Made by a program: the position numbers and the translations under genes. DNA of 64,000 nt from Clostridiaceae bacterium BRH_c20a (GTDB lineage: Bacteria; Bacillota; Peptococcia; Peptococcales; BICA1-8), in the NCBI GenBank assembly GCA_000961765.1, contig LADT01000006.1:1-64000 (forward strand). Direction: 5' to 3'. The notes beneath the pieces were generated by a model. It had not been told where the DNA came from and ran no database searches. It was given only the letters and a program-made list of their open reading frames with translations. Positions 51,717-60,656 of the stretch are shown here, piece after piece. The first letter of the stretch is position 1. Every line of letters starts with the position of its first letter.

Positions 51717-54113
51717 ATGATTGCTGAGAAAGCCTATTTTTTATCAAAAGTTAAGGACTTATCTGTATTTAAAGAAGAGGAATTAAATCAGCTTGCTGAT
51801 GATTTTCATTGGGAAGAGCACGCCCAGGGGTATGATATCATTAAGCAGGGGCAGGATCGGAATCAGTATTATGTCTTGGTTGAGGGTACGGCTGAAGTTT
51901 TAGACGGCAACAAGGAAATAGGGGAAATCAGGATTAATACCTTTGGCCCCGGGGATGCTTTTGGCGCAAGGTCTTTACTAACCGACGGACAGGCCCCTTT
52001 CACTGTTAGGTGCATAGAAAAGTGTAAGCTTTTAGTTACTTCTCATGAGCAGTTTACTCGTATGTTGATTCGTTGGCCAAAGCTTTACAAAAAACTTATT
52101 GAAAGAATGTCACGTAATTTGGATCAAATAAATAATGGTTTATTTGAGGCCAGGCAAAAGGAATTTTTGCGTATTTCTTTACAGCATTCCCAATATGTAA
52201 ATAAGTTCTATGGCCTTTGGGGAAGTCCCAAAACTACTAAACTTATTGAGGAAAAAATTATAGAATTAACCCAAAGCAAGGAACACCTGTTATTAATTGG
52301 AGAACGTGGTACAGGGCGGCAAATGCTGGCCTGGTACTTGCACAAAAATAAGTTTGGTGCTACAGCACCTTTTGTTGCTATAGACGGACATGATTTAGAA
52401 AAACAATTGGGTGATCGAATCTTTGAAACCGTAGACCAGGCAGGAAAGCCTGCAAAACAGGGTAACCTTCTGGAATTTGTTTCAGGGGGCACTTTGTATA
52501 TTAGTGAAATTAACGAACTTTCCCCCGAGATACAATTTAAATTGGCTAGGTCACTACGGTCAAATATTAATTGTCTTGTGGTCGGGAGTTTACAAAATAA
52601 CCCCGAGGCCCTTAACCTGATTCCTGAGCTGAGGGAATTATTTTCAGACCGGTTTAAGATTACACCATTACGTGAACGTAAAAGGGATATTCCCTTTTTG
52701 GCGCAAGGGATATTAGAAAAACTGGCTAAACAACATAATCGAATAACTCCCAGCTTGGATCATGAAGCTACCAAACTATTACTATCTCATAATTATCGGC
52801 AAGGCAATATCACAGAGCTTATCCAGGTAGTTGAAAGAGCCTTTTTTCTAGCTGAACATGATGTGATCAGTCTTGAACACCTATTTTTTGGTCCAACTTC
52901 TAAAAAAGTTAGTGGAACTTTCGATCTTTTGTCTTTTCCTTGGGTAGAAAAGCTGATTAAAAAGGGTGATTTCGTTCTCTCGCTGCGGAGAGTTACTGCA
53001 ATGGTTTTCATAATTATAACAGCAGCGCTTTTTTTAGTACCTAAAGCGACAATAAATTTGGGTTTATTTGCTTTGGTTTGGGGCCTCTGGTGGCCTATGT
53101 TGGCTATGATCTCTCCACTCTTTGGGAGAATTTGGTGTACAGTTTGCCCCTTTGCATATATTATGGAACTAGTACAACGCAAAATTCACTTGGATCATCC
53201 GGTGCCAGCCTTTATCAAGAAGTATGACTACCTTTTAATTACTTTATTGTTTCTACTTATTTTTTGGATAGAAGTAGTCTTTGATATTCGTTTAAATCCA
53301 ATATCTACGGGAATACTGTTGGCATCTATTTTGGGAGCCGCTATTTTGACCGGGATAATTTTTACACGGCATACTTGGTGTCACCATTTGTGCCCTTTGG
53401 GAGGATTTGTTGGCATGGCTTCCATTGGTGCAATGCTTGAGGTTAGAGCTGATGCTACAATTTGTCTTAACAAGTGTACTACCTATGAATGCTATAAAGG
53501 CAGTAGTGTTGTAGCGGGTTGCCCAATGTTCCAACATGCCCCCTTTGTCGATAATAATCTCGCCTGTAAAAAATGTTTTAATTGTGTACGCAGTTGCAAT
53601 AACGGTGCAGTTCAGTTTAATTTAAGGCTTCCGGGCAGAGAAATATGGCATCTGCTGAGGGTTAATCAGGGGTTTGTAATTTTCATCGGGGTTTCTTTGG
53701 GTATTCTTATTCCCATCAATTATTTTATACCCTTCCGTCAGCTTTGGACAGCGCACAAGTGGGTAATTTGGTTTAGCCTATATTATTGGGGCATTGCTAT
53801 TTTGGCTGGTTTATTTACCTGGCGGATTGCTAAGCCTTTTAAAACTAAGGCTGCTTCTAGGCGTATCAAGTTGATTTTTTCCTTAATTCCAATAGTTATT
53901 GCCGGACATATTATCTATCAGCTAAATTATCTGCCCGGCGCTGATTCCGTATTGGTAGGCTTTGGATATAAAACAGTAGAAGGTAGTATTAGCACAATAA
54001 ACTTTTCAGTTTTGAAAGTCATACAGTTATTGGCTGCCCTAATAGGGGTTATATTGACAGGGCTTACAGTATTCATGGTAATGCGGACAAGTAGGAAAAA
54101 GTCAAATAATTAG
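51717..54113 (+). CDS. CRP-like domain / degenerate AAA+ / membrane 4Fe-4S fusion protein
   Basis: 798 residues. Order: cyclic-nucleotide-binding-like domain (about 8-135, GPGDAFGARSLLTD); AAA+ domain like sigma-54 activators (about 165-395); then about seven membrane helices from 425 on, with NapH/NosR-like cysteines (CTVCP 474, WCHHLCP 555) and a ferredoxin-like region (Cys 583, 587, 592, 602 and CKKCFNCVRSC 617-627). The Walker A reads GERGTGRQ (Lys to Arg), Walker B reads YISEINEL (Asp to Ser) and GAFTGA is missing; no HTH follows. So the AAA+ part is probably a non-hydrolysing scaffold or sensor. It likely links an electron-transfer membrane module to a bound signal. Monocistronic. Confidence 0.88.
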   Translation: MIAEKAYFLSKVKDLSVFKEEELNQLADDFHWEEHAQGYDIIKQGQDRNQYYVLVEGTAEVLDGNKEIGEIRINTFGPGDAFGARSLLTDGQAPFTVRCIEKCKLLVTSHEQFTRMLIRWPKLYKKLIERMSRNLDQINNGLFEARQKEFLRISLQHSQYVNKFYGLWGSPKTTKLIEEKIIELTQSKEHLLLIGERGTGRQMLAWYLHKNKFGATAPFVAIDGHDLEKQLGDRIFETVDQAGKPAKQGNLLEFVSGGTLYISEINELSPEIQFKLARSLRSNINCLVVGSLQNNPEALNLIPELRELFSDRFKITPLRERKRDIPFLAQGILEKLAKQHNRITPSLDHEATKLLLSHNYRQGNITELIQVVERAFFLAEHDVISLEHLFFGPTSKKVSGTFDLLSFPWVEKLIKKGDFVLSLRRVTAMVFIIITAALFLVPKATINLGLFALVWGLWWPMLAMISPLFGRIWCTVCPFAYIMELVQRKIHLDHPVPAFIKKYDYLLITLLFLLIFWIEVVFDIRLNPISTGILLASILGAAILTGIIFTRHTWCHHLCPLGGFVGMASIGAMLEVRADATICLNKCTTYECYKGSSVVAGCPMFQHAPFVDNNLACKKCFNCVRSCNNGAVQFNLRLPGREIWHLLRVNQGFVIFIGVSLGILIPINYFIPFRQLWTAHKWVIWFSLYYWGIAILAGLFTWRIAKPFKTKAASRRIKLIFSLIPIVIAGHIIYQLNYLPGADSVLVGFGYKTVEGSISTINFSVLKVIQLLAALIGVILTGLTVFMVMRTSRKKSNN

Positions 54114-54148
54114 CAATAAATGAATCTGAACAATAATAATATAAAAAA

Positions 54149-54180
54149 AACATCCAGGATACTATCCTGGATGTTTTTTT
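54149..54180. terminator. Bidirectional terminator
   Basis: AACATCCAGGAT pairs with ATCCTGGATGTT around ACT, then seven T; between the fusion gene and the convergent tetR gene. Confidence 0.8.
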
Positions 54181-54221
54181 ATATTACTAGATACATATTA
54201 GCTATCTACATATTAATTTTA

Positions 54222-54845
54222 TTAGCTTTTAATACCTGTCAGAAGTATTTTGAAGTGTTTCTGAGCTTCATCTTTTAAATCAAAATCGGGGTATCTTGTA
54301 CACCATTCATAAGTAAGTCCTCTTATGGCCATAATACAATGCTTGGAAATTATGTCACTAGATAACTCTGTTTTAAATTCTCCTAGCTCTATGCCTTTGC
54401 TAATTATAATATTAAATATTTTGTAGAGATCTCTGTTGTAGCTCATTACAGCATTAGTATTTATTGTTCTGGTTAATTGAGCTTCATATATAAATTTCAT
54501 ATGTTCATAACCTATAGTACAGCTAATAATATCAGAAATTTTCGCCATTAGGTATAGGAGCATATCAGACGCCATTGTATTTGCGGGTAATGATTCGAGA
54601 AAGGATTTATAGTCTAAATCCAATTCACCAACAAAATCAGAAATCAGAGCAGCAATCAGCGAATTTTTTGAATCAAAATGCACGTAGAAAGATCCTTTAG
54701 ATACGCCTGCCATTTCTACTATAGAGTCTACACTTACAGTATCAAAACTATATTTTGTGAATAACTGTTTAGCACTTTGGTATATTTTTATTTTAGTTTC
54801 ACGGGCTTTTGACTTTCTAGTATTCATTTTCCCTTTATTCACCAT
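54222..54845 (-). CDS. TetR/AcrR family transcriptional regulator
   Basis: 207 residues from ATG 54845 (AGGGGG upstream); ATG 54827 with GGGAAA is an alternative. The HTH at about 15-60 shows TKIKIYQSAKQLFTKYSFDTVSVDSIVEMAGVSKGSFYVHFDSK in shortened form TVSVDSIVEMAGVSKGSFYV. The ligand domain is helical and unassigned. It is divergent from the binding-protein/MFS operon, with a large palindrome between them, so it probably represses itself and that operon. Confidence 0.9.
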   Translation of the reverse strand: MVNKGKMNTRKSKARETKIKIYQSAKQLFTKYSFDTVSVDSIVEMAGVSKGSFYVHFDSKNSLIAALISDFVGELDLDYKSFLESLPANTMASDMLLYLMAKISDIISCTIGYEHMKFIYEAQLTRTINTNAVMSYNRDLYKIFNIIISKGIELGEFKTELSSDIISKHCIMAIRGLTYEWCTRYPDFDLKDEAQKHFKILLTGIKS

Positions 54846-54859
54846 TTTCCCCCTAATCT

Positions 54860-54923
54860 TGACAAAAATATTAGATAAATATACAATGACTATAGTATCT
54901 GACTGCAGTCATCGTATATTTAT
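54860..54923 (+). promoter_or_regulatory. Divergent promoter with TetR-type palindrome
   Basis: ATAAATATACAATGACT (54875-54891) is the inverted match, one base off, of AGTCATCGTATATTTAT (54907-54923), 15 bp between arms. TTGACA at 54860 and TACAAT at 54882 (16-bp spacer) form a plus-strand promoter whose -10 box lies inside the left arm, so binding there should block the operon at 55047. Confidence 0.6.
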
Positions 54924-55046
54924 TTTTTATTATATCACATAAATATTTTTTTGTATTGAAGATTAATAATGTTTAAAAGTTAACTAGTGAAAGAAATAAA
55001 TATTCACAGATATTTATTGGAAAATTTGGAAAGAGGTAGATAACTA

Positions 55047-56201
55047 ATGAAAAAATTAGTTAAAGCCTTAATAATATCTATTTTAATAGGCTTAGTTATA
55101 CAATTAGGAGCTTACGGGGATGTTTCTGACAAAATAGAGGTCAAGGAAGTAAAAACTGCACTCACTTTAAATAATGGTCAAAAATGGCGTATTGGCTATT
55201 GTGAGAGTCAGCCATACTTTGAATTTGCTGGGATTCTCCATGGTTTAGTGAATGGTCTTGAGAATATGGGTTGGCTTGAAAACACATCTGAACTTCCCTT
55301 TATTCCATTTCAAGAGGATACTAGTTCAATGTGGCAATGGCTTTCGAGTAATGACTTGGGGCCTTATATAGAATTTGTAGAAGATGCTCATTATGATTTA
55401 AGTGTGGACTCTGGTGATGAGATAATCAAACGATTACAAGAGGATAATGACATTGATTTAATGATAGTAAACGGTACTTTAGCAGGATTGACGCTGGCTA
55501 ATGATAAACATTCTATTCCTTCATTAGTTTTTGGTACCAGTAATGCCGTTAAGTCTGGGATTATTAAATCGGAAGATGATTCAGGCATCAATCATATCTG
55601 GGCTCATGTGGATCCCGGAATTTTTATCCGTCAGGTCGAGGTTTTTTATGATATTTTTCATTTTAAAAAGCTTGGCATTTTGTACATAAATGATTCGTTT
55701 AGAAAGGCTTTTGCAGCGGTTGATGATGTAGAAAGTGTTGCACTAGATAAAGGCTTCGAACTTATTCATCATCATAAAGTATATAATCCAGATGATTTAG
55801 AGGGATACCTAAGGGATGTTTTAGAGGCCCATAAAAAACTTTCCCAGGAAGTTGATGCAATGTATGTAACAAACGGTGCTTGGCAGATTAGTAGGGTATA
55901 TGAGCTCCTAGAGCCCTTTTATGAAAAAAAGATACCGGTTTTTTCCCAGGTTGGGTCGGGAGAAGTAAAGCATGGAGCATTGATGAGTCTTGCCCGTGCC
56001 AATTTTTCCGGCATAGGAAGTTTTGGGGCTCAAACAATAGCAGCAGTTTTTAATGGAACACCTCCCAGAAATTTAAAGCAGCACTATGAAGACGCTCCCA
56101 GTATAGCAATAAACCTAGAGGTTGCAAAAGCCATTGATTATAAACCGCCCTTTGAAATTCTCCTAGTAGCTGATGAAATATATCTTGAGATAGAAAGATA
56201 G
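55047..56201 (+). CDS. ABC-type substrate-binding protein (PF04392-like)
   Basis: 384 residues; AAAGAGGTAG upstream. A signal peptide covers about 1-24 without lipobox Cys. The mature part (WRIGYCESQPYFEFAGILHGL, IDLMIVNGTLAGL, HVDPGIFIRQVEVFYDIF, LGILYINDS, YVTNGAW) follows the two-lobe layout of the ABC_sub_bind (TrpX-like) family, with duplication of the Rossmann-like lobes. No ABC permease or ATPase is next to it. It lies first in the TetR-linked operon, before a sensor-MFS fusion, so it may present a ligand to that protein rather than to an ABC importer. The pairing is inference. Confidence 0.7.
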   Translation: MKKLVKALIISILIGLVIQLGAYGDVSDKIEVKEVKTALTLNNGQKWRIGYCESQPYFEFAGILHGLVNGLENMGWLENTSELPFIPFQEDTSSMWQWLSSNDLGPYIEFVEDAHYDLSVDSGDEIIKRLQEDNDIDLMIVNGTLAGLTLANDKHSIPSLVFGTSNAVKSGIIKSEDDSGINHIWAHVDPGIFIRQVEVFYDIFHFKKLGILYINDSFRKAFAAVDDVESVALDKGFELIHHHKVYNPDDLEGYLRDVLEAHKKLSQEVDAMYVTNGAWQISRVYELLEPFYEKKIPVFSQVGSGEVKHGALMSLARANFSGIGSFGAQTIAAVFNGTPPRNLKQHYEDAPSIAINLEVAKAIDYKPPFEILLVADEIYLEIER

Positions 56202-56243
56202 GGATTGGTGGGGAGTTAATATATATAGAATAGGAGCTATTAG

Positions 56244-58622
56244 ATGGAATTGAGCAAAAATAAGGGCCGTGTAATATTTATTACAATTTCTACTATTTTA
56301 CTTATAATTGTTCTTGGATTTACCGGTGCATTAAATATTATGTCTTTTCAGGAAAACTATTCTGAATCACTCATATCTTCCTATACAGTTCTTGGCGGTG
56401 AGACTGTTGGGAAAATAGAATATGCTATCAAATATGGAAAGCCTTTGGACAGCTTCTGGGGAATGGATAAATTACTTAAAGAAATAATTATAAATTCTCC
56501 TAATATAGACATGGTACAAGTTGTATTAAATAATGGACAGGTAATTTATGATCAAGAAGGTATAGTTTATGACAGGTATATACCAGAAATTATTTTAAAA
56601 AGTGTTAATCTTCAAAATACCGAAGGTGGAAATAATTATGGATATATAGTATATCAAGGAAAATATTATCTATTTATGCCAATTGCTGATAGGGATAATC
56701 AGTGGATAGGCAGTTTAAATATTAAATTTGATGAAAGTGTAATTAATTCTGTTGTTCGTACTTATCTTTTAGACTTAATTATATACCTAGCCATTATGGC
56801 AGTAATTGGTTTTACTGTGCTTGTTCTTATTACAATAAGGGTTTCATTTATTGACCATAATGGAAGGATGAGAAGGAAAGCATTCATAGTTGTTATTCTT
56901 GTTCTTTTGGGGTTTCTACAAATCATTTATGGGTTTCTTAATTATAATATTTTTAGAAAAGCTTATTTGGAGGTTGCTCATAATAACACAATCACAATTT
57001 CTAGAGTAGTTCAAAATGATGTTAATGCTGTTTTAAAAAAAGGTATTTCATACAAAGAGCTTTATGATATCCAAGATTATTTAAAAAGGATAATAACTAC
57101 CATCCCTGAAATAGAAAACATCCACATATATGGGGATGATGAAAAAGTGCTTTATTCTACTCTGGAAAAAGAGTTGTTTCCGGAAAAATCTATAGATTCA
57201 GAATACATATATAGCCAGGAATTAGCAACTGATTTAGATGGAAAACGGGGAAGTGTTTATGTAGAAATATCCTCAAATAGCATTGCAGGTAAGCTGCAAA
57301 ATATACTGTTAGATACTGCTACAGTTCTTATTATTTCTTTTTTATTAATGGTTGAAGTTACTTTATTTGTAATCTTGTTAATTGAGAAAAAGGTTAGTAA
57401 TGGAATAAAAGATATAAATACTGATGTTTGGAGTCGAAAAACTATTCCAATGGTTCGATACTTGGCCTTTCTAGTTTTTACTGCGGCTTTTATGTCCACA
57501 ACCTTTATTCCAATAGTAATGAATAACTTTTATGAACCACTACTTAGTTTGCCTAAAAATGTTATTTTGGGATTACCTATTTCTGTAGAAATGTTTTTCG
57601 GAGCTTTAGCAGCTATTGGAGCAGGCTACAGTATAGATAAAACCGGTTGTAAACCTGTTCTTTTAAGGGGAGTTGTTCTTTTTTGTATTGGGGCTCTTAT
57701 TTCAGCAGTTGCTTGGAATGCAATATCCTTTATTGCTGCAAGGGGGGTAGTGGGAGCAGGATTTGGATTAGCATTAATGGCTTTGCGAACTATAGTCATA
57801 TCCACAGCAGACCCTTTATTGAAAAATAAAGGAATTGCATCAATGAACTCAGGAGCATTTGCTGGTGTAAACTGTGGTGTTATTATCGGAGCAATGCTTG
57901 CAGATAGAATTGGCTATTCCCAAGTTTTTTTTGTTGCTTTTGCACTTATAATGATGTCTTGGTTTGTAGCTAACACTTTTGTAGAAAATGTTATTCCAAT
58001 AGCAGCCCAGAGACAGATTAGTGCTAATAGATCTAATACAAGTAAATTCCTATTAGATAAAAATGTTTTATCCCTTTTTATTTTGGTACTGATACCTATT
58101 TCAATTTGCGGCATGTTTTTACATTATCTGTTCCCGATCTATGCAGAAAGCATGGGGGTCTCATCCTCTAATATCGGTAGAGCCTTTTTAATTAATGGCT
58201 TACTTATAATATATCTTGGTCCAATTCTTAGCAGATATTCGGAAAAACATTTTGGAACAAAAAAATCATTAGTGATAGCATCCTTAATTATGGGTATTTC
58301 AATGTTAATTTTTGCTAGCTTAGGTACACTAGCCGCCGCTTTTGCAGCTGTTATATTGCTGGGACTTTCTGATAGCTTTGGTGTTGCAGCCCAGAGTAAT
58401 TATTATTTAAGCTTAAAAGCAGTTTCAGGTTTAGGTGAAGGTAAAGCCATTGCTTATTTTAGTATTGCAGGAAAGATAGGCCAAATGCTTGGACCAATTG
58501 TATTTGGTTCTGCGGCAGTCTTTGGAATGGTTAAAGGAGCAGGAATTGTTGGGGTTGTTGTTATAACTACCTTTTTAATATTTGCAAAGTTTAGCAAAAA
58601 AGACGTTTCGATTAAGAACTAG
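56244..58622 (+). CDS. Two Cache-like sensor modules fused to an MFS transporter
   Basis: 792 residues. Helix (10-32), extracellular sensor (about 35-170, with IDMVQVVLNNGQVIYD and MPIADRDNQWIGSLNIKF), helix pair, a second helix and second extracellular sensor (about 240-350, IPEIENIHIYGDDEKVLYST and GKRGSVYVEISS), another helix, then twelve-helix MFS (about 400-790, GAGYSIDKTGCKPVLLRG as the loop-2 motif, ARGVVGAGFGLALMALRT). Sensors of this type normally sit on chemoreceptors or kinases; here they precede a transporter. The lipid or solute is unknown. It lies 42 bases after the binding-protein gene and 48 before a GNAT gene. Confidence 0.82.
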   Translation: MELSKNKGRVIFITISTILLIIVLGFTGALNIMSFQENYSESLISSYTVLGGETVGKIEYAIKYGKPLDSFWGMDKLLKEIIINSPNIDMVQVVLNNGQVIYDQEGIVYDRYIPEIILKSVNLQNTEGGNNYGYIVYQGKYYLFMPIADRDNQWIGSLNIKFDESVINSVVRTYLLDLIIYLAIMAVIGFTVLVLITIRVSFIDHNGRMRRKAFIVVILVLLGFLQIIYGFLNYNIFRKAYLEVAHNNTITISRVVQNDVNAVLKKGISYKELYDIQDYLKRIITTIPEIENIHIYGDDEKVLYSTLEKELFPEKSIDSEYIYSQELATDLDGKRGSVYVEISSNSIAGKLQNILLDTATVLIISFLLMVEVTLFVILLIEKKVSNGIKDINTDVWSRKTIPMVRYLAFLVFTAAFMSTTFIPIVMNNFYEPLLSLPKNVILGLPISVEMFFGALAAIGAGYSIDKTGCKPVLLRGVVLFCIGALISAVAWNAISFIAARGVVGAGFGLALMALRTIVISTADPLLKNKGIASMNSGAFAGVNCGVIIGAMLADRIGYSQVFFVAFALIMMSWFVANTFVENVIPIAAQRQISANRSNTSKFLLDKNVLSLFILVLIPISICGMFLHYLFPIYAESMGVSSSNIGRAFLINGLLIIYLGPILSRYSEKHFGTKKSLVIASLIMGISMLIFASLGTLAAAFAAVILLGLSDSFGVAAQSNYYLSLKAVSGLGEGKAIAYFSIAGKIGQMLGPIVFGSAAVFGMVKGAGIVGVVVITTFLIFAKFSKKDVSIKN

Positions 58623-58670
58623 CTAACAAGAAGTGTGGGACGTTATAACGGACAAAAAGGAGTGGGGCTT

Positions 58671-59465
58671 TTGCCTTTGCATTTTTCTTTTAATAAAAAT
58701 TTCCTCAGTGGTAGACAATATTATATTTCTGAAGGTGAAAGAATAGTAATTCGTACTGCCTTTATTACGGATATACCTCAAATAGTTAGCCTTTTACAGT
58801 CTATTCAAATAACGACGGATAACTTAGATGACAAGCTTTCAAAGACCCATAAAGATAGTTTTGAAAGAAGAGGTGGTTTTTTTGTAGTATGGAATGCCGC
58901 CGAACTTGCTAGTTTTATGGAGGATGTAAATAATTTATTTTTAGTTGCTGTGTCCAGGGATAAAGGAAAGGAAGTTATAATTGGTTTTTTGTGGTGTCGG
59001 CTTGATCTTGATAATATATTAGTTTCTGATTGGAAGTTAGAAAATAAGATATTAGGTAATTACCAAACAAAAAAATTCAATATGGCTATGGAAAAAAGGC
59101 AGGTTTTTACTGCTGTAGAATGTGCTGTTCAGCCAAATTATCATGGAATTGGAATTGCTTATAGTATTATCCATGAGATGTATAATTGGTTGTGGGGAAA
59201 AGGATATTTATTTGCAGTCTTGCAAATTTACATAATCCATGGGGAATACCAGAATGAAAACTTTATTAAGCGAGATTTGCCAAACGGAGCTAGTATTAAC
59301 CATATAAAAAAATATGGTGCAATCTGCATTAAAAAAGCCTTATTACCTGATCAAATAGTAGGGCATAGAAGATTTAAGATTGGAGCGGATGTCTTTTTAC
59401 TGGATTTAGAATATGCCATCAAAAAGCTTAAGGAATTAATTACAAATTATGTTGTGGCCAAATGA
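58671..59465 (+). CDS. GNAT family N-acetyltransferase
   Basis: 264 residues from TTG 58671, which has AAGGAG 8 bases upstream; a longer frame from GTG 58635 lacks one. The region about 25-190 has the GNAT layout: IRTAFITDIPQIVSLL, IIGFLWCRL, then ECAVQPNYHGIGIAYSIIHEM in place of the Q/RxxGxG/A acetyl-CoA loop. A C-terminal extension of about 75 residues (VGHRRFKIGADVFLLDLEYA) is unusual. It may modify a peptide or small metabolite of the neighbouring export cluster; unproven. Lies 48 bases after the MFS fusion. Confidence 0.7.
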   Translation: MPLHFSFNKNFLSGRQYYISEGERIVIRTAFITDIPQIVSLLQSIQITTDNLDDKLSKTHKDSFERRGGFFVVWNAAELASFMEDVNNLFLVAVSRDKGKEVIIGFLWCRLDLDNILVSDWKLENKILGNYQTKKFNMAMEKRQVFTAVECAVQPNYHGIGIAYSIIHEMYNWLWGKGYLFAVLQIYIIHGEYQNENFIKRDLPNGASINHIKKYGAICIKKALLPDQIVGHRRFKIGADVFLLDLEYAIKKLKELITNYVVAK

Positions 59466-59489
59466 CAATGTCAGGAGAGGAGGGCATAT

Positions 59490-60641
59490 ATGAGACGAAT
59501 TGCAATAATTTTAATATTATTAATTGGGATTTCAGGATGTGGAGTTCGACAAGATGTTACTAAAGCACGGGAAGTATGGGCTAATAAATCTAAAGACAGT
59601 ATTATTATTGGTGTTGTAGGAACAATGTGGATCATGGCAGACGCCACTAAGTATCTTGATGGTATTAAGCTGGCTGTTGAAGAAATTAACGCAGGTGGTG
59701 GTATTGATAACAGGGATGTGGAAATTTTAGAATTGGATGATAAGGGACAAACAATGGAAGGTATTAATATTGCTCAAGAATTAGTGGAAAATCCTAATTT
59801 AATGGCGGTATTAGGTCATTGGGATTCCCATGTTACTTTACCCGCAGCTAGTATTTATGAAAATGCAGGGGTTTTAATGATAACCGCTATGGCTACAAGT
59901 CCAAAATTAACTCAAAATGACTACAAGTATATTTTCCGCAATGTTCCCAGTGATGAAAAAATGGGTGGAGAGATGGCGGCTTTTGCTAAGGCGCAGGATC
60001 TTAAACGTATGGTTATTTATTATTCTGATACAGACTATGGCAAGGGTTTGGCAAATTCCTTTGAAAAGGTTGCCCGAAGCATTGGTATAAAGATAGTAGA
60101 TAGGGCCACTTTATTTGTTAATGAACATGAATTTGATAGGACCATGGAAAGGTGGAATGCCCTTAATTTTGATGGGGTATTTATAGCCGATTATATGCCA
60201 GATGCCGGTGATATTATTCTTAAAATAAGAGAGGTATACCCTGATATTCCTATAATGGGTACAGACGGGCTTGATTCCCCGGATTTTATAGATGTACTTG
60301 GGGAAGCAGCCGAAGGTATTGTGATCGCTACTTTATTTGACCCAAAAGATAGAAGTTCTGAGCTTTTGCAGTTTATTAACAGGTTTAGAGAGCGTTATGG
60401 CACAGAACCAGACGTGTATGCCGTTCAGGGATATGAAACTTTCAAGCTTTTAGCTACTGCTATGAAAAATGCAGAAAACCCTTCTCCTGAAGAGACTGCA
60501 AAAGCACTAAGGGTAATAAGTCAGTGGTCCGGATTAACGGGTACGTTAAATATAGAAGAAAATGGTGATGTTACTGGAAAAGTGATTCGTAAAAAAGTTG
60601 TGAGAACGGGCAAATTTGAATACTTGCGCATCACACAGTAA
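59490..60641 (+). CDS. Branched-chain amino-acid-type ABC substrate-binding lipoprotein
   Basis: 383 residues, AGGAGAGG upstream. A short signal peptide ends with LIGISGC. The mature protein is a type I periplasmic fold (Peripla_BP_6): LDGIKLAVEEINAGGGIDNR, LMAVLGHWDSHVTLPAASIYENAG, YIFRNVPSDEKMGG, YSDTDYGKGLA, YAVQGYETFKLLA. No LivH/M/G/F genes are adjacent; instead the NHLM exporter genes follow 15 bases later. It may sense an amino acid or peptide for this cluster. Confidence 0.87.
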   Translation: MRRIAIILILLIGISGCGVRQDVTKAREVWANKSKDSIIIGVVGTMWIMADATKYLDGIKLAVEEINAGGGIDNRDVEILELDDKGQTMEGINIAQELVENPNLMAVLGHWDSHVTLPAASIYENAGVLMITAMATSPKLTQNDYKYIFRNVPSDEKMGGEMAAFAKAQDLKRMVIYYSDTDYGKGLANSFEKVARSIGIKIVDRATLFVNEHEFDRTMERWNALNFDGVFIADYMPDAGDIILKIREVYPDIPIMGTDGLDSPDFIDVLGEAAEGIVIATLFDPKDRSSELLQFINRFRERYGTEPDVYAVQGYETFKLLATAMKNAENPSPEETAKALRVISQWSGLTGTLNIEENGDVTGKVIRKKVVRTGKFEYLRITQ

Positions 60642-60656
60642 TGAGGAGGATTGTTT

